From an uncultured Saprospiraceae bacterium (GTDB lineage Bacteria; Bacteroidota; Bacteroidia; Chitinophagales; Saprospiraceae): a stretch of DNA of 61,341 nt. Under the pieces are notes generated by a model, which did no database searches, was not told where the DNA came from, and was given only the letters and a program-made list of their open reading frames with translations. The position numbers and the translations under genes are program-made. The stretch spans positions 1-61,341 of the forward strand of contig CALGLU010000066.1 in the NCBI GenBank assembly GCA_937959275.1, given 5' to 3'. Shown piece by piece: positions 1 through 8,902 of this stretch; positions within the stretch are counted from its first letter, which is position 1; every line of letters starts with the position of its first letter.

Positions 1-195
1 AACAACTTGGCTGCAAAATTCACATATTCAATAGGTTATCCCGCAATGTCGTTTAGTTAGTGGCATAAGAATTAATTTAATAACACAGGTTAATGTATTG
101 AAACATTAATTTGTCACGATTTTTACAAAAAATCCAGCCAAGTTAGCCTCTTTTAATATAATAATGCACGCCACTTTGTGCCGTGCAACCAATAT

Positions 196-255
196 TTGAC
201 ACCTATGGTGTCAAGATATCCTTAACTAAATGACATTGGGTCAAGGCCCAATGTC
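196..255. other. Two hairpins in the 5' intergenic region
   Basis: The first 361 bases hold no convincing gene. They contain a 19-nt perfect palindrome, TTGACACC-tat-GGTGTCAA (196-214), and a second hairpin, GACATTGGG-tcaagg-CCCAATGTC (232-255). Neither is followed by a clear T-run, so they may be an operator, a weak terminator of a gene to the left, or members of the dispersed palindromes seen elsewhere in this window. The symmetry is seen directly; the role is unknown. Confidence 0.5.
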
Positions 256-361
256 TTCCAAAATAGTTGATATAGGCATTGATCCATTGAAGGAATAAAC
301 TCACTCAACTCAGATTAATAAATTATAAGTTTACATTTACTGCTTCAACAATTCAGTGGCA

Positions 362-1315
362 ATGAGACCAATTTATTTCTTTCTGTTGATCATTCTATCT
401 TTCTTGTCTTGCAGTAATAAAGAAGATCAATCATCTGAAAAGCTAGCTTCGGACATACCTGAGACCCCTTACCTTGTGGTCTTGGGCATCGCTCAGGATG
501 CTGGCTTCCCTCAAGCGAATTGTAAAAAAGACTGTTGTCAACAAGCTTGGCAAGATCAAGGGCTGCGCAAATCAGTAAGTTGCATTGCCTTGGTCGAACC
601 AGCAAAAAAGCAAGCTTGGATCTTCGACGCCACACCGAGCTTTAAGCAGCAATTAAAAATGCTAGAATCATTGGGCATCCATAACATAGCAGGTATATTT
701 TTGACCCATGCACACATTGGTCATTATACGGGCTTAATGCATCTAGGCAGAGAAGCAATGGGCGCAAAAAATATTCCTGTCTATGCCATGCCAAAAATGA
801 AAACATTTCTGGAGACAAATGGACCATGGAGTCAATTGGTGACACTGAATAATATTAATTTAATTCAACTGAAAGCCGATTCAATTATCTCTCTAGGAGA
901 TGATCTTACAGTGTCTCCCTTTCAAGTGCCCCATCGAGATGAATTCTCTGAGACAGTGGGCTTTCGCATTGGCAGCAATCAACAATCCGCGCTCTTCATT
1001 CCTGATATTGATAAATGGCAGAAGTGGGACCGAGATATAAAAACTGTCATTTCTAACAATGATGTTGCTCTACTAGATGGTTCGTTTTTTCAAAATGGAG
1101 AGATTCCGGGGCGCGATATGGCATTGATCCCTCACCCCTTTATTACTGAAAGTATGGATATATTCCAAGACCTCTCAGATCAGGACAAATCAAAGGTGCA
1201 CTTTATTCACTTTAACCATACGAATCCTGTCTTGCAGAAAAACAGTCCTGCATATAATCAAGTGACAGATAGTGGCTTTGCGATTGCCGAAGAATTACAA
1301 GTGTTTAAACTGTGA
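362..1315 (+). CDS. PqqB-like MBL-fold metallo-hydrolase lipoprotein
   Basis: Probable metallo-beta-lactamase-fold hydrolase of the PqqB-like group, anchored as a lipoprotein. The frame is open from a GTG at 356, but I prefer the ATG at 362, which gives a compact signal peptide ending in the lipobox LSFLSC. The metal-binding loop reads THAHIGHYTGL, an HxHxxH motif with Gly where classical MBL enzymes have Asp, as is usual in PqqB relatives. Further conserved His residues sit in VPHRDEF and in HFNHTNP near the C-terminus. Length (about 317 residues) suits the family. The substrate is unknown. No pqq biosynthesis genes are adjacent, so a role in PQQ synthesis is not supported. The next feature downstream is a repeat array. 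Confidence 0.75.
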   Translation: MRPIYFFLLIILSFLSCSNKEDQSSEKLASDIPETPYLVVLGIAQDAGFPQANCKKDCCQQAWQDQGLRKSVSCIALVEPAKKQAWIFDATPSFKQQLKMLESLGIHNIAGIFLTHAHIGHYTGLMHLGREAMGAKNIPVYAMPKMKTFLETNGPWSQLVTLNNINLIQLKADSIISLGDDLTVSPFQVPHRDEFSETVGFRIGSNQQSALFIPDIDKWQKWDRDIKTVISNNDVALLDGSFFQNGEIPGRDMALIPHPFITESMDIFQDLSDQDKSKVHFIHFNHTNPVLQKNSPAYNQVTDSGFAIAEELQVFKL

Positions 1316-1344
1316 TAGCTAAGTAGATAGTCAATTGACGATAG

Positions 1345-1790
1345 TCCATAAGACTCGTTGGATCGGAGTCCAACAAGGGCTCAGTTTTTTTCTAAAGCCG
1401 CTGTTGGTCTCCGAACCAACGGCATGTTCCGCTGTCATCAGTTTAATAAACTGCCGACTTCCATAAAGACTCGTTGGATCGGAGTCCAACAAGGGCGCAG
1501 TTTTTTTCTAAAGCCGCTGTTGGTCTCCGAACCAACGGCATGTTCCGCTGTCATCAGTTTAATAAACTGCCGACTTCCATAAAGACTCGTTGGATCGGAG
1601 TCCAACAAGGGCGCATCTTTTTTCTAAAGTCGCTGTTGGTCTCCGAACCAACGGCATGTCCCGCTGTCATCAGTTTAATAAACTGCCGACTTCCATAAAG
1701 ACTCGTTGGATCGGAGTCCAACAAGGGCGCATCTTTTTTCTAAAGTCGCTGTTGGTCTCCGAACCAAGAAGTTCTATTATTTCGATGACT
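1345..1790. repeat. Four-copy 116-bp tandem repeat of hairpins
   Basis: Four direct copies with a 116-bp period start near 1353, 1469, 1585 and 1701; the last is truncated near 1768. Each unit carries three palindromes: GTTGGATCGGAGTCCAAC, GTTGGTCTCCGAACCAAC and CAGTTTAATAAACTG. The first two hairpins are inverted versions of one another that differ by one compensatory base pair, and their loops (TCGGAG and CTCCGA) are complementary. Copies are nearly identical, so the array is young or homogenised. It fills the gap between two convergent genes. The overlapping short reading frames it creates are not genes. Confidence 0.9.
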
Positions 1791-1811
1791 AGATTTATGG
1801 ATACCTATGCT

Positions 1812-1833
1812 ATTGGTTCTGAGACCAACAGCG
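1812..1833. repeat. Single inverted copy of the array hairpin
   Basis: TTGGTTCTGAGACCAACAGC, followed by GG, is a lone copy of the array's second hairpin in the opposite orientation, just before the Nudix gene stop. The same element occurs near 44.4 and 44.5 kb. Confidence 0.7.
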
Positions 1834-1853
1834 GTTTTGGGATTTTCAATTCA

Positions 1854-2402
1854 TTATAACTTAAGCGTCTTTGCTAATGTTAAAATCCCTGCCATCGAGA
1901 TCGAATCAGTTATGCGCCCATCCATGACCATATCAATGACCTCAAGCAATGGTAGTTTTTTTATCTGAAGGTCTTCTGTTTCATCAAATGCTGTGTCTCC
2001 CATTTCTAAATCTTCTGCAACAAAAACAAAACCTTCTTCATCTGTTACACAATTTGATGTGTGTATGCGCAATAATTGAGTCCACTTTTTTGCTGTAATC
2101 CCCGCCTCTTCTTTTAGCTCCCTCTTTGCAGATGCTAACGGATCTTCATCATGCGGTCCTCCTCCCATTGGGATCTCCCATGAATACTCTTTCAGTGGAT
2201 AGCGGTATTGTCCGATAAGCCATGTATTCATAGCCTGATCAAGCGGAATGATTCCAATGGCTTTATTTTTAAAGACAACTCGTCCATAAATACCTGCTGT
2301 GCCCGAAGGAGTGGTGACTTCATCATGCTCCACACGAATCCAAGGATTGTCATACACTTCGGTTGTCTTATGTGTTTTCCACTTATGTTGCTGCTCGCTC
2401 AT
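1854..2402 (-). CDS. Nudix hydrolase (ADP-ribose pyrophosphatase-like)
   Basis: Hydrolyses a nucleoside diphosphate linked to another moiety; the layout resembles ADP-ribose/NDP-sugar pyrophosphatases. The full Nudix box Gx5Ex7REUxEExGU is visible at about residues 80-102, including RELKEEAGI. The family fold is supported by EIPMGGG just before the box and by a conserved Asp/Glu-rich C-terminal half. Length of 182 residues is typical. Its start overlaps the end of the upstream MtfA-like gene by 20 bases, so the two are probably co-transcribed. Exact substrate cannot be told from sequence. Confidence 0.88.
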   Translation of the reverse strand: MSEQQHKWKTHKTTEVYDNPWIRVEHDEVTTPSGTAGIYGRVVFKNKAIGIIPLDQAMNTWLIGQYRYPLKEYSWEIPMGGGPHDEDPLASAKRELKEEAGITAKKWTQLLRIHTSNCVTDEEGFVFVAEDLEMGDTAFDETEDLQIKKLPLLEVIDMVMDGRITDSISMAGILTLAKTLKL

Positions 2403-3240
2403 GAATGATGCTTAAGTTAAAGATTGTGTCTAATTGACGATAGATATTCGGTAAATGCTTTTTGAACTTACTGGGATATCGCAAATAATGATGAATGGCT
2501 ACAAGTATAACATCTACTCGCTCGAATCCTACGGTGTCACAGATTCTTTGGTAAGTCAGTCCAGAAACTTGTTGTAAAGATTCTTCATCTTCTTTTGTTA
2601 GATGTGGCCATTCCATATCACCATTCATTTCACAAAATGCATCTGCAAAACCATGTAATCCGATATTATAGTTGCCATCCTCTCTCACTGCACGGAGGAT
2701 ATACTCAAAGGAAAGTAACACCACTCCATCTTGTATCTCTGCTTCAGCTGTGTGCAATTGTTTGTAAAACGGTGTCGGGAATGGATGCATATAGGCGATA
2801 ATACGCTCGAATTTATCCAGCAGATAATCATCTCTTCCAAAGTTGAGCCAAACGGCGTGAGCTGCGATGATAAACTTCATATCCTCAGGCATTTCTATCT
2901 TTTCGACTTTCATCAAAGAATATTCTTTCGCTTCCATAAATAAACTGAGTCTATGCTGAAAGCGTATCCTGTCTTCGGCATTCAATTGTTGATAAAATGA
3001 AAACTGGCTCTCTAGCCAATCAATGACTGGCTTATCCAAATTGACTGGATATTTCTCATGAAACCAGAAATCTATTTGCGGTGAAAACATATACAAGGCC
3101 ACACAAATAACAAGCAATGGAAAAATCAACCACGAATATTCGTCTCGAAAATCATAGTCAACAGCACTTTGATAGAAGATATACACGAGTGCAAAGCCAA
3201 AGGGGGCTGCAATAAATCGGGTTAAAGAATGTATTTGCAT
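2383..3240 (-). CDS. MtfA-like (M90 family) protein with degenerate metalloprotease motif
   Basis: Related to MtfA, a zinc metallopeptidase that in E. coli binds the Mlc regulator. It has two N-terminal membrane-spanning stretches (about residues 8-24 and 37-52), then the MtfA-like domain with the VLLSFEYIL strand preceding the active-site helix. In active members that helix carries HEFAH followed by a D/N-G turn. Here residues 196-200 read HGFAD, so the catalytic Glu and the second zinc His are both missing while the surrounding fold signature (LHGFADAFCEMNG) remains. I infer a pseudo-enzyme with a binding or regulatory role. It is divergent from ruvC and upstream of the Nudix gene. Confidence 0.72.
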   Translation of the reverse strand: MQIHSLTRFIAAPFGFALVYIFYQSAVDYDFRDEYSWLIFPLLVICVALYMFSPQIDFWFHEKYPVNLDKPVIDWLESQFSFYQQLNAEDRIRFQHRLSLFMEAKEYSLMKVEKIEMPEDMKFIIAAHAVWLNFGRDDYLLDKFERIIAYMHPFPTPFYKQLHTAEAEIQDGVVLLSFEYILRAVREDGNYNIGLHGFADAFCEMNGDMEWPHLTKEDEESLQQVSGLTYQRICDTVGFERVDVILVAIHHYLRYPSKFKKHLPNIYRQLDTIFNLSIIHERAAT

Positions 3241-3299
3241 AAAGAGCTTTTCACAAGACTAACGAATTCTAATATGTTTAGATTATTTTTGATATATAA

Positions 3300-3863
3300 A
3301 TGACTGATTCATATAAGATTTTAGGCGTTGACCCAGGCACCAATATTCTGGGCTATTCCATAATTGACATACAAGATAAGACAATTACTGTCCCTGCCCA
3401 TGGTATCATTAAACTGCAGCAGTTTAAAGATCACCAAACGAAACTGAAGGAAATCTTCTTACAATTGCAGGAAATTATAGAAACTTACTTACCCACAGTT
3501 ATGGCTATTGAAGCACCGTTTTTTGGTAAAAATGTACAGTCAATGCTTAAGCTTGGTAGAGCTCAGGGAGTCGCCATGGCTGCCGCAATAACGATGGGAC
3601 TAGACATCCATGAATACTCACCGAAGAAAATAAAACTCTCTATCACTGGAAATGGAAATGCATCAAAAGAGCAGGTCGCGATGATGCTACAAAGTATTCT
3701 AAAGATAAAATTGAATTTAAAGCAATTGGATTCAAGTGATGCTCTTGCTGCTGCCTATACTCATTACAATCAAAGCAATTCTGTATTGGCCCAAGGAAAA
3801 AAATATGGGAGTTGGAAAAGCTTTGTATCGGAAAATCCAGATAAAACCAAAAAACGTAAATGA
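3300..3863 (+). CDS. ruvC: Crossover junction endodeoxyribonuclease RuvC
   Basis: Resolves Holliday junctions during recombination repair, working with the RuvAB branch-migration motor. The four acidic catalytic residues are recognisable: Asp in LGVDPGTNILGY, Glu in MAIEAPFFGKN, and two Asp in QLDSSDALAAAYTHY. The GRAQG segment is also typical. At 187 residues it is near the usual length. It overlaps the downstream agmatinase-like gene by 4 bases (ATGA), which implies translational coupling; this pairing is not functionally obvious. Confidence 0.95.
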   Translation: MTDSYKILGVDPGTNILGYSIIDIQDKTITVPAHGIIKLQQFKDHQTKLKEIFLQLQEIIETYLPTVMAIEAPFFGKNVQSMLKLGRAQGVAMAAAITMGLDIHEYSPKKIKLSITGNGNASKEQVAMMLQSILKIKLNLKQLDSSDALAAAYTHYNQSNSVLAQGKKYGSWKSFVSENPDKTKKRK

Positions 3864-4666
3864 CTCCTAAAAAAGTAAATATCATTGGCATTCCTTTCGA
3901 TCAGAAGTCATCTTATATGAGAGGCGCTGCGACCGGACCTGATGCTGTCAGAGACACACTCCATGATAGCTCATCAAATTACTGGACAGAAAATGGGACA
4001 AATTTGGATATAGATGTCATGATGAAAGACCTTGGCAATTTAGCAGTGCCAACGTATGAGTCACTTTATCCAGCTATATCAGCTGCTATTAGACCAGAAG
4101 AAGCACACATATTCTTAGGTGGAGATCACTCGATTACGTATCCAATTGTAAAAGCAATCTCACAGGAGCAGCCATCATTTGATATCTTACACATCGATGC
4201 GCATACAGATTTGTATGATGAATTCGAAGGTGATAAGTACTCGCATGCTTGTCCGTTTGCAAGAATTATGGAGGAAGGTTTATGCAAACGTCTCATCCAG
4301 GTAGGTATCAGAACTGTGACAATGCATCAACAGGAGCAAGCTGATAAATTTGGAGTCAGCATTATAAGGATGAAAGATATTCACAGATTGGATGAACTCC
4401 GATTTGAAAGACCCGTTTATATGTCCATTGATTTAGATGGATTTGATCCTGCTTATGCGCCAGGCGTATCGCACCATGAGCCAGGGGGCATGCAACCACG
4501 GACACTGATTAATTTTTTACTTAACACCCCTTTTACACTATTTGCAGCAGATATTGTCGAACTAAATCCTCTTCGGGACCATGAACGGATGACAGCAGCT
4601 TTAGCAGCTAAACTCTTAAAAGAATTGTGTGGTAAAATAGCGACAAATGAACCTCCTCACAAATAA
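3860..4666 (+). CDS. Agmatinase/arginase-family ureohydrolase
   Basis: A binuclear manganese ureohydrolase that likely hydrolyses agmatine to putrescine and urea, or a related guanidino compound. All metal-binding signatures are present in order: GGDHSITYP, HIDAHTDLYDEF, and SIDLDGFDPAYAPGVSHHEP. The 268-residue length is at the short end of agmatinases. ATGA overlap with ruvC sets the start. Family members also include formimidoylglutamase and guanidinobutyrase, so substrate is uncertain; the fold and chemistry are not. Confidence 0.85.
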   Translation: MTPKKVNIIGIPFDQKSSYMRGAATGPDAVRDTLHDSSSNYWTENGTNLDIDVMMKDLGNLAVPTYESLYPAISAAIRPEEAHIFLGGDHSITYPIVKAISQEQPSFDILHIDAHTDLYDEFEGDKYSHACPFARIMEEGLCKRLIQVGIRTVTMHQQEQADKFGVSIIRMKDIHRLDELRFERPVYMSIDLDGFDPAYAPGVSHHEPGGMQPRTLINFLLNTPFTLFAADIVELNPLRDHERMTAALAAKLLKELCGKIATNEPPHK

Positions 4667-4737
4667 AATATACAATTGCGTCTACAAGCGACACAAGACT
4701 CGTAGTAAGATTTGTACTTTTATAAAAATCTGAATTC

Positions 4738-6066
4738 ATGAATAAGTTTGTTACACTCCTTTTTCTTTGCCTAGCTTATCATTCCATCGTCGCACAAGGC
4801 ACGCCAGCATTTATAGAAGTTGCTTCCGCCTTAACACAACCTGTGGTGATCGCTAACTCTGGTGATCATACAGATCGTCTTTTTATTGTCGAACGAGCAG
4901 GAGTCATACAGCTCCTTAAACCAGGCAGTCTGCAGATAGAGCAAACGCCCTTTCTGGACATTAGAGCTGCAGTAGATGACAATCGTGGAGAACAAGGTTT
5001 GCTGGGACTCGTATTTGATCCTCAATATGCGTCCAATGGTTATTTCTACGTGAATTATATCGTCAATGGCTCTCCTGATGACAAAACAAGAATTTCCAGA
5101 TTTAAAGTTGATAGTTCAGATTCAAATATTGCAGATCCAACTTCAGAATTGATCATTTTAGAGTACGACCAATATGCTTGGAATCACAATGGAGGTGATC
5201 TACATTTTGGGCCTGATGGCTATTTATATATTGCAAGTGGTGATGGAGGCGGGTCTAATGATCCACAAGGAAATGGGCAGAACACCTCAACATTGTTAGG
5301 TGCTATACTTCGAATAGATGTGCATAACACAAGTATTGGTATGAATTATTCTATTCCTGCTGGTAATCCTTTTAACAATGAGATTTGGTTGTATGGCTTG
5401 AGAAATCCTTGGCGATTCAGTTTTGATACGGCAACCGGAGATTTATATATTGCGGATGTTGGTCAGAATGCAAGAGAAGAGGTGAATGTAGTCCCTGCGG
5501 GGGTTGGTGGTCTGAATTTGGGATGGGATTGTAGAGAAGGGTTTATAAATTCAAGTGGTTGCACGGGCAGCTTTCATGATCCTATTTTTGATTATGGTCA
5601 CAATAACAGCAATGGAGGATACTCTGTCACTGGTGGCTATGTTTATCAAGGGAATACGTTCCCAAATTTTCAGGGCTGGTACTTTTTTGCTGACTTTGCT
5701 ACCAATCGATTATGGCGGACAAAAGGAACTACAGCAGCAGGTCTACAAGTTGATACTGAGATATTATCAGGTGTATCAAACATCAGTTCTTTTGGACAAT
5801 CTGAGTCAGGCGAATTATACGCAGTGTCATATTCAGGCAGGCTGTATCGCATTATTGATTTGGATGAATGTCCATTATTAACATTAAACATTCCAAGTGT
5901 AACAAACACAGCTTATACTGCTCAAAATTTTATATCATCATCTGCAATTGTGCCTAGTAATACCAACCTTAGCTATGGTGCAGCAGAGATTTTATTGAAT
6001 TCGAATTTCAATGTGCCAGCAACGTCTAGCTTTGAAACACTGGTAGGTATTTGTGGAAGTCGATAG
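4738..6066 (+). CDS. Secreted PQQ-dependent sugar dehydrogenase-like protein with 3-coathanger tail
   Basis: Exported six-bladed beta-propeller of the glucose/sorbosone dehydrogenase family. A signal peptide covers about residues 1-19 (ending SIVAQ). Family signatures include NRGEQGLLGLVFDP, WNHNGGDLHFGPDGYLYI, YGLRNPWRFSFD and YIADVGQNAREEVN. After the propeller (about residue 380) a short C-terminal domain ends TSSFETLVGICGSR. It resembles the 3-coathanger stack tails of Saprospiria secreted proteins, and the end of the 45498-47324 product has the same pattern. The cofactor and substrate are not certain; many homologues are simply called sorbosone dehydrogenase-like. Confidence 0.85.
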   Translation: MNKFVTLLFLCLAYHSIVAQGTPAFIEVASALTQPVVIANSGDHTDRLFIVERAGVIQLLKPGSLQIEQTPFLDIRAAVDDNRGEQGLLGLVFDPQYASNGYFYVNYIVNGSPDDKTRISRFKVDSSDSNIADPTSELIILEYDQYAWNHNGGDLHFGPDGYLYIASGDGGGSNDPQGNGQNTSTLLGAILRIDVHNTSIGMNYSIPAGNPFNNEIWLYGLRNPWRFSFDTATGDLYIADVGQNAREEVNVVPAGVGGLNLGWDCREGFINSSGCTGSFHDPIFDYGHNNSNGGYSVTGGYVYQGNTFPNFQGWYFFADFATNRLWRTKGTTAAGLQVDTEILSGVSNISSFGQSESGELYAVSYSGRLYRIIDLDECPLLTLNIPSVTNTAYTAQNFISSSAIVPSNTNLSYGAAEILLNSNFNVPATSSFETLVGICGSR

Positions 6067-6080
6067 CGAATTAAAGTTTA

Positions 6081-6623
6081 TTATCCAGCCTCTACCTTGT
6101 CTTTTGCAGAATCAATCGCCTGAACCGTCTTATCCCAAAATTCGGAAAACATTGGTTTAAAATGTTTGAAGGTATTTTTGGCGTGGCCAGGCAAGGTCAC
6201 CAATGCTGGATAGGTAATCGAAGTCTGTTTCTGAGATTCTGAGACAAGGCGAAGATCGTTAGAAAGTTGGACTAGAAAGCCAAGACATACCCCAAACACT
6301 GCAGCCATCAATACGCCCCCTCCTATCTTATTGATAAAATTCAAATTAACGGCTTTGAACAAACCTTCTAGTCTTGCACCTATAAATTGGATCCCAATCA
6401 GCACTACGAAAAAAGTAATGATAATGCCCAAAATAGTACTAACACTTGGAGACACCTTTAAGACTGATTCTACCAAATCCATGACGATCGGAGAAAGCTT
6501 CAATGTCACCAAAATCGCTAGTAAAATGGATAATGTTGAAAAGGCTGTTTTGATTAATCCTCGTTTATATCCTGTATAGAATCCGTATAACACGAGAACA
6601 CTGGCAATAATATCAATCGTCAT
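6081..6623 (-). CDS. CvpA family membrane protein
   Basis: Small inner-membrane protein of the CvpA (colicin V production) family. Four hydrophobic segments are visible: about residues 3-20, 27-50, 60-84 and 100-120. The family motif DIIASVLVLYGFYTGYKRGL lies at the start and the glycine-containing IGGGVLMAAVFGVCLG further on. The C-terminal 50 residues are soluble. Function in this phylum is not well defined; E. coli CvpA is linked to purine operon expression and envelope integrity. It converges on the sugar dehydrogenase gene with a 14-base gap. Confidence 0.85.
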   Translation of the reverse strand: MTIDIIASVLVLYGFYTGYKRGLIKTAFSTLSILLAILVTLKLSPIVMDLVESVLKVSPSVSTILGIIITFFVVLIGIQFIGARLEGLFKAVNLNFINKIGGGVLMAAVFGVCLGFLVQLSNDLRLVSESQKQTSITYPALVTLPGHAKNTFKHFKPMFSEFWDKTVQAIDSAKDKVEAG

Positions 6624-6834
6624 AATGCTTGTAAATATGTAGTAAAGATATAGCTACACGAAGCTTAACAGATGAATTGAGAGATAAATTCGATTAAACT
6701 CAAATAATGTTGCTTTTAGACCTACATTATCCATTTGAAATAGACTGCTGTTATGTCCCCGTATGTCTCGCCACAGAACATTGCCACTTTCCAGCGAGGT
6801 ATGGTGGATAACTAGACAAGATGACAGAATCACC

Positions 6835-6978
6835 CACCTATCCTCCCTCGAAGAGAGGCATTCTCACCTGAACTTTAGATAAACCAATTACGTACAGAAA
6901 GACGTGAGATTTAATTCTTGAATAAAGTAAGTTCAGCGCCTGGTGCTTAGCATTACTTGCTTGGAGGGAGGATAGGTG
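6835..6978. repeat. 144-bp element bounded by 14-nt inverted repeats
   Basis: CACCTATCCTCCCT at 6835-6848 and its exact complement AGGGAGGATAGGTG at 6965-6978 bound a 116-bp non-coding centre. The gap from 6624 to 7053 otherwise holds no gene. The outline suggests a miniature inverted-repeat element or a long-loop RNA hairpin. I saw no second copy in this window and no clear target-site duplication. Confidence 0.5.
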
Positions 6979-7053
6979 AGTAACTCAAAGCTCTCTCTTC
7001 GAATCGAATCAACCAATCGTACATTATTACGCTAAAGTTTATATTTTTAATCC

Positions 7054-7569
7054 GTGTTAGGCATCCTTAGATATTGGTTGGCGGTTCTACTTGCTGTTAT
7101 TGCATCCGCAACAGCAGTGGCTCAAGATAGTATTGAGGCTGACGTGCTGCTCAATGCGACATCTCCATCTTTAGTCAAGATGATCGGTGATGATGAAACG
7201 ATGCAAACTACCCTAAATACAGAATGTGCAGATATGCTTGTACAAATCGATGGAATGAACATGAGCAAGGCATACACAGTTTGGCTAACGATGTTGTCAG
7301 ATTTGGAACAGTATGCAGTCAACATGAATTATGATATCAATGGCTTTAAATTATGGTTGAATGTATATTGGAATGCTGACGGATCGATTCGTCAAATAAT
7401 ATTTTACCCTAAACCCAACAGTCGAAATGTTGACTTTAGTCACTTTATTGACTTCATGGATAAGTACGCTCAGTCTTATGTATTACCTGTGACACATACA
7501 GCATGTTTTTCACACTATGGTAGTGCAAGCTTTCCTACGTTTTACGATCAATTATTAAAGAAGGAATGA
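7054..7569 (+). CDS. Hypothetical exported protein
   Basis: I do not recognise a family. The product starts at a GTG codon and has a convincing signal peptide (about residues 5-24, ending ATAVAQ). The mature part is about 147 residues with alternating hydrophobic strands, and has a Cys near each end of the mature region (NTECADML and THTACFSHYG). The pattern suits a small periplasmic or secreted protein whose two Cys could form a disulfide. It stands alone between an inverted-repeat element and a TonB-C-like lipoprotein gene. Confidence 0.6.
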   Translation: MLGILRYWLAVLLAVIASATAVAQDSIEADVLLNATSPSLVKMIGDDETMQTTLNTECADMLVQIDGMNMSKAYTVWLTMLSDLEQYAVNMNYDINGFKLWLNVYWNADGSIRQIIFYPKPNSRNVDFSHFIDFMDKYAQSYVLPVTHTACFSHYGSASFPTFYDQLLKKE

Positions 7570-7676
7570 TGATGGCGTTTTGATCGTTTTTATTTTACAC
7601 ATTGATTTACATTAATTTACATGAGGAATGATAACCTGAGTGAAAATCAAAATAGCTTTGGGAAAAAGCAATACCT

Positions 7677-8543
7677 ATGAAACAGCTTAATCTAATTCTT
7701 TGCGCTCTCTTTTTTGCAGCTTTTCTGATGACCTTAGGTTGCGTTCAGTGGAAAGAATCAAAACAAACGCTTCGTACTATATCAACAGTTTCTCAAGCCT
7801 CATCAGCTTCTGATTTTTCAACAAGTCCTGATGTTTTATCAGCTTCTAATTTTTTACCAAGTCTTGATTTCTCATCAAGTCTTAGATTCTCAGTAGACAA
7901 CTTTGAATTTGCGTATAGTGTAGGTACACGGTTTATTGCAAACATCACAAAAGATCAGCTCCAAAAGGCACAAGTCGTCTCTGATATTATTCCAGTCAGA
8001 AACGTAGAGACTGTACAATCATACCATAACATAGAACTCAACACCTTTGAAGAAGGACGCAAACATGAAATCAAGGCAATAGGCGAAAGTGAAATTCTGA
8101 ATACTGAGCAAAAGCGTCTTTTACAATCCTTGGATTACACATCAGACTTTTACATCACTGGAAGTGTGAAAAGACGAAATGCTGCTAGCGACGCATTATT
8201 AGTTGATACGCTTGTGTTATACTTGAGTGTAGCTCCACATAATCCGGCTGCATATTCAGAAGGCATAGAAGGACTTGTCTCTTATTTAAAAGAGTATAGT
8301 AATCAAGACATTGGAATTGCATTAAAAGAGCAAGTGAAAGCTGGGAAAATAAGTTTTGTAGTAACTAAAACTGGTGGCTTGGGTGAAGTCAAACTAACAA
8401 GCACATCTGGTTTCCAATCAATCGATGATAAAATGATCTCTCTCATCCGACAGATGCCAGGTAGTTGGGAAGGTGCGACAAATGCACAAGGTGAAAAAGT
8501 TGATCAAGAATTGGTCTTCTCTTTTGGTTTGATTGGTTGTTAA
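7677..8543 (+). CDS. Lipoprotein with TonB C-terminal-like domain
   Basis: The signal peptide ends in the lipobox MTLGC (Cys about residue 22), followed by a Ser-rich linker in which short Ser/Asp/Phe phrases recur. The last 70 residues, beginning GKISFVVTKTGGLGEVKL, match the pattern of the TonB C-terminal domain: a strand, a turn, a helix with DDKMISLIRQMP, then W and a final strand ending FSFGL. Unlike TonB there is no inner-membrane anchor helix and no proline-rich stretch. A peptidoglycan- or receptor-contacting lipoprotein is a reasonable inference, but no role in energy transduction is shown. Confidence 0.65.
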   Translation: MKQLNLILCALFFAAFLMTLGCVQWKESKQTLRTISTVSQASSASDFSTSPDVLSASNFLPSLDFSSSLRFSVDNFEFAYSVGTRFIANITKDQLQKAQVVSDIIPVRNVETVQSYHNIELNTFEEGRKHEIKAIGESEILNTEQKRLLQSLDYTSDFYITGSVKRRNAASDALLVDTLVLYLSVAPHNPAAYSEGIEGLVSYLKEYSNQDIGIALKEQVKAGKISFVVTKTGGLGEVKLTSTSGFQSIDDKMISLIRQMPGSWEGATNAQGEKVDQELVFSFGLIGC

Positions 8544-8902
8544 CAACACTTTCATCCTGATCAATCTACATGTCTCACCAAATTCTAGTGCAAGAGAATA
8601 GCAGGTCGACGACAGCATTTCAAATGTAAACTCAGCAGACAGGTTTTCTTAACCAATCATCAAGGTTGATACAAAATTTAGAAGCCAATTCTAAGCAGAA
8701 TTTTTATAATTATTTACTAGAAATATTTCAGACTGAATTGACTTGACACAATCAGTCTGTATCTCGCATCAGACAGTCATAGACATTACTGAATCCATCT
8801 GACGTTTTTTTCTCTATAGTTCAATGTTCACGCAATAATTTTATGTACATTACACGTTATACATTTTTTTAATCTATAAAATCACATTAAACATTTGTCA
8901 CT
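8544..8902. other. Non-coding gap with one hairpin
   Basis: This 359-base stretch has no supported gene. It contains a hairpin with 8-bp stem CAGACTGA/TCAGTCTG at 8729-8759 and AT-rich DNA just upstream of the DUF2853 gene that probably holds its promoter. Nothing else is evident. Confidence 0.4.

Noticed and set aside
1358-1859. Three overlapping plus-strand reading frames of 74-89 residues in the repeat array
   Set aside because: They are translations of the 116-bp tandem units, repeat the same peptide in overlapping frames and have no start signal of their own; the DNA is a hairpin array.
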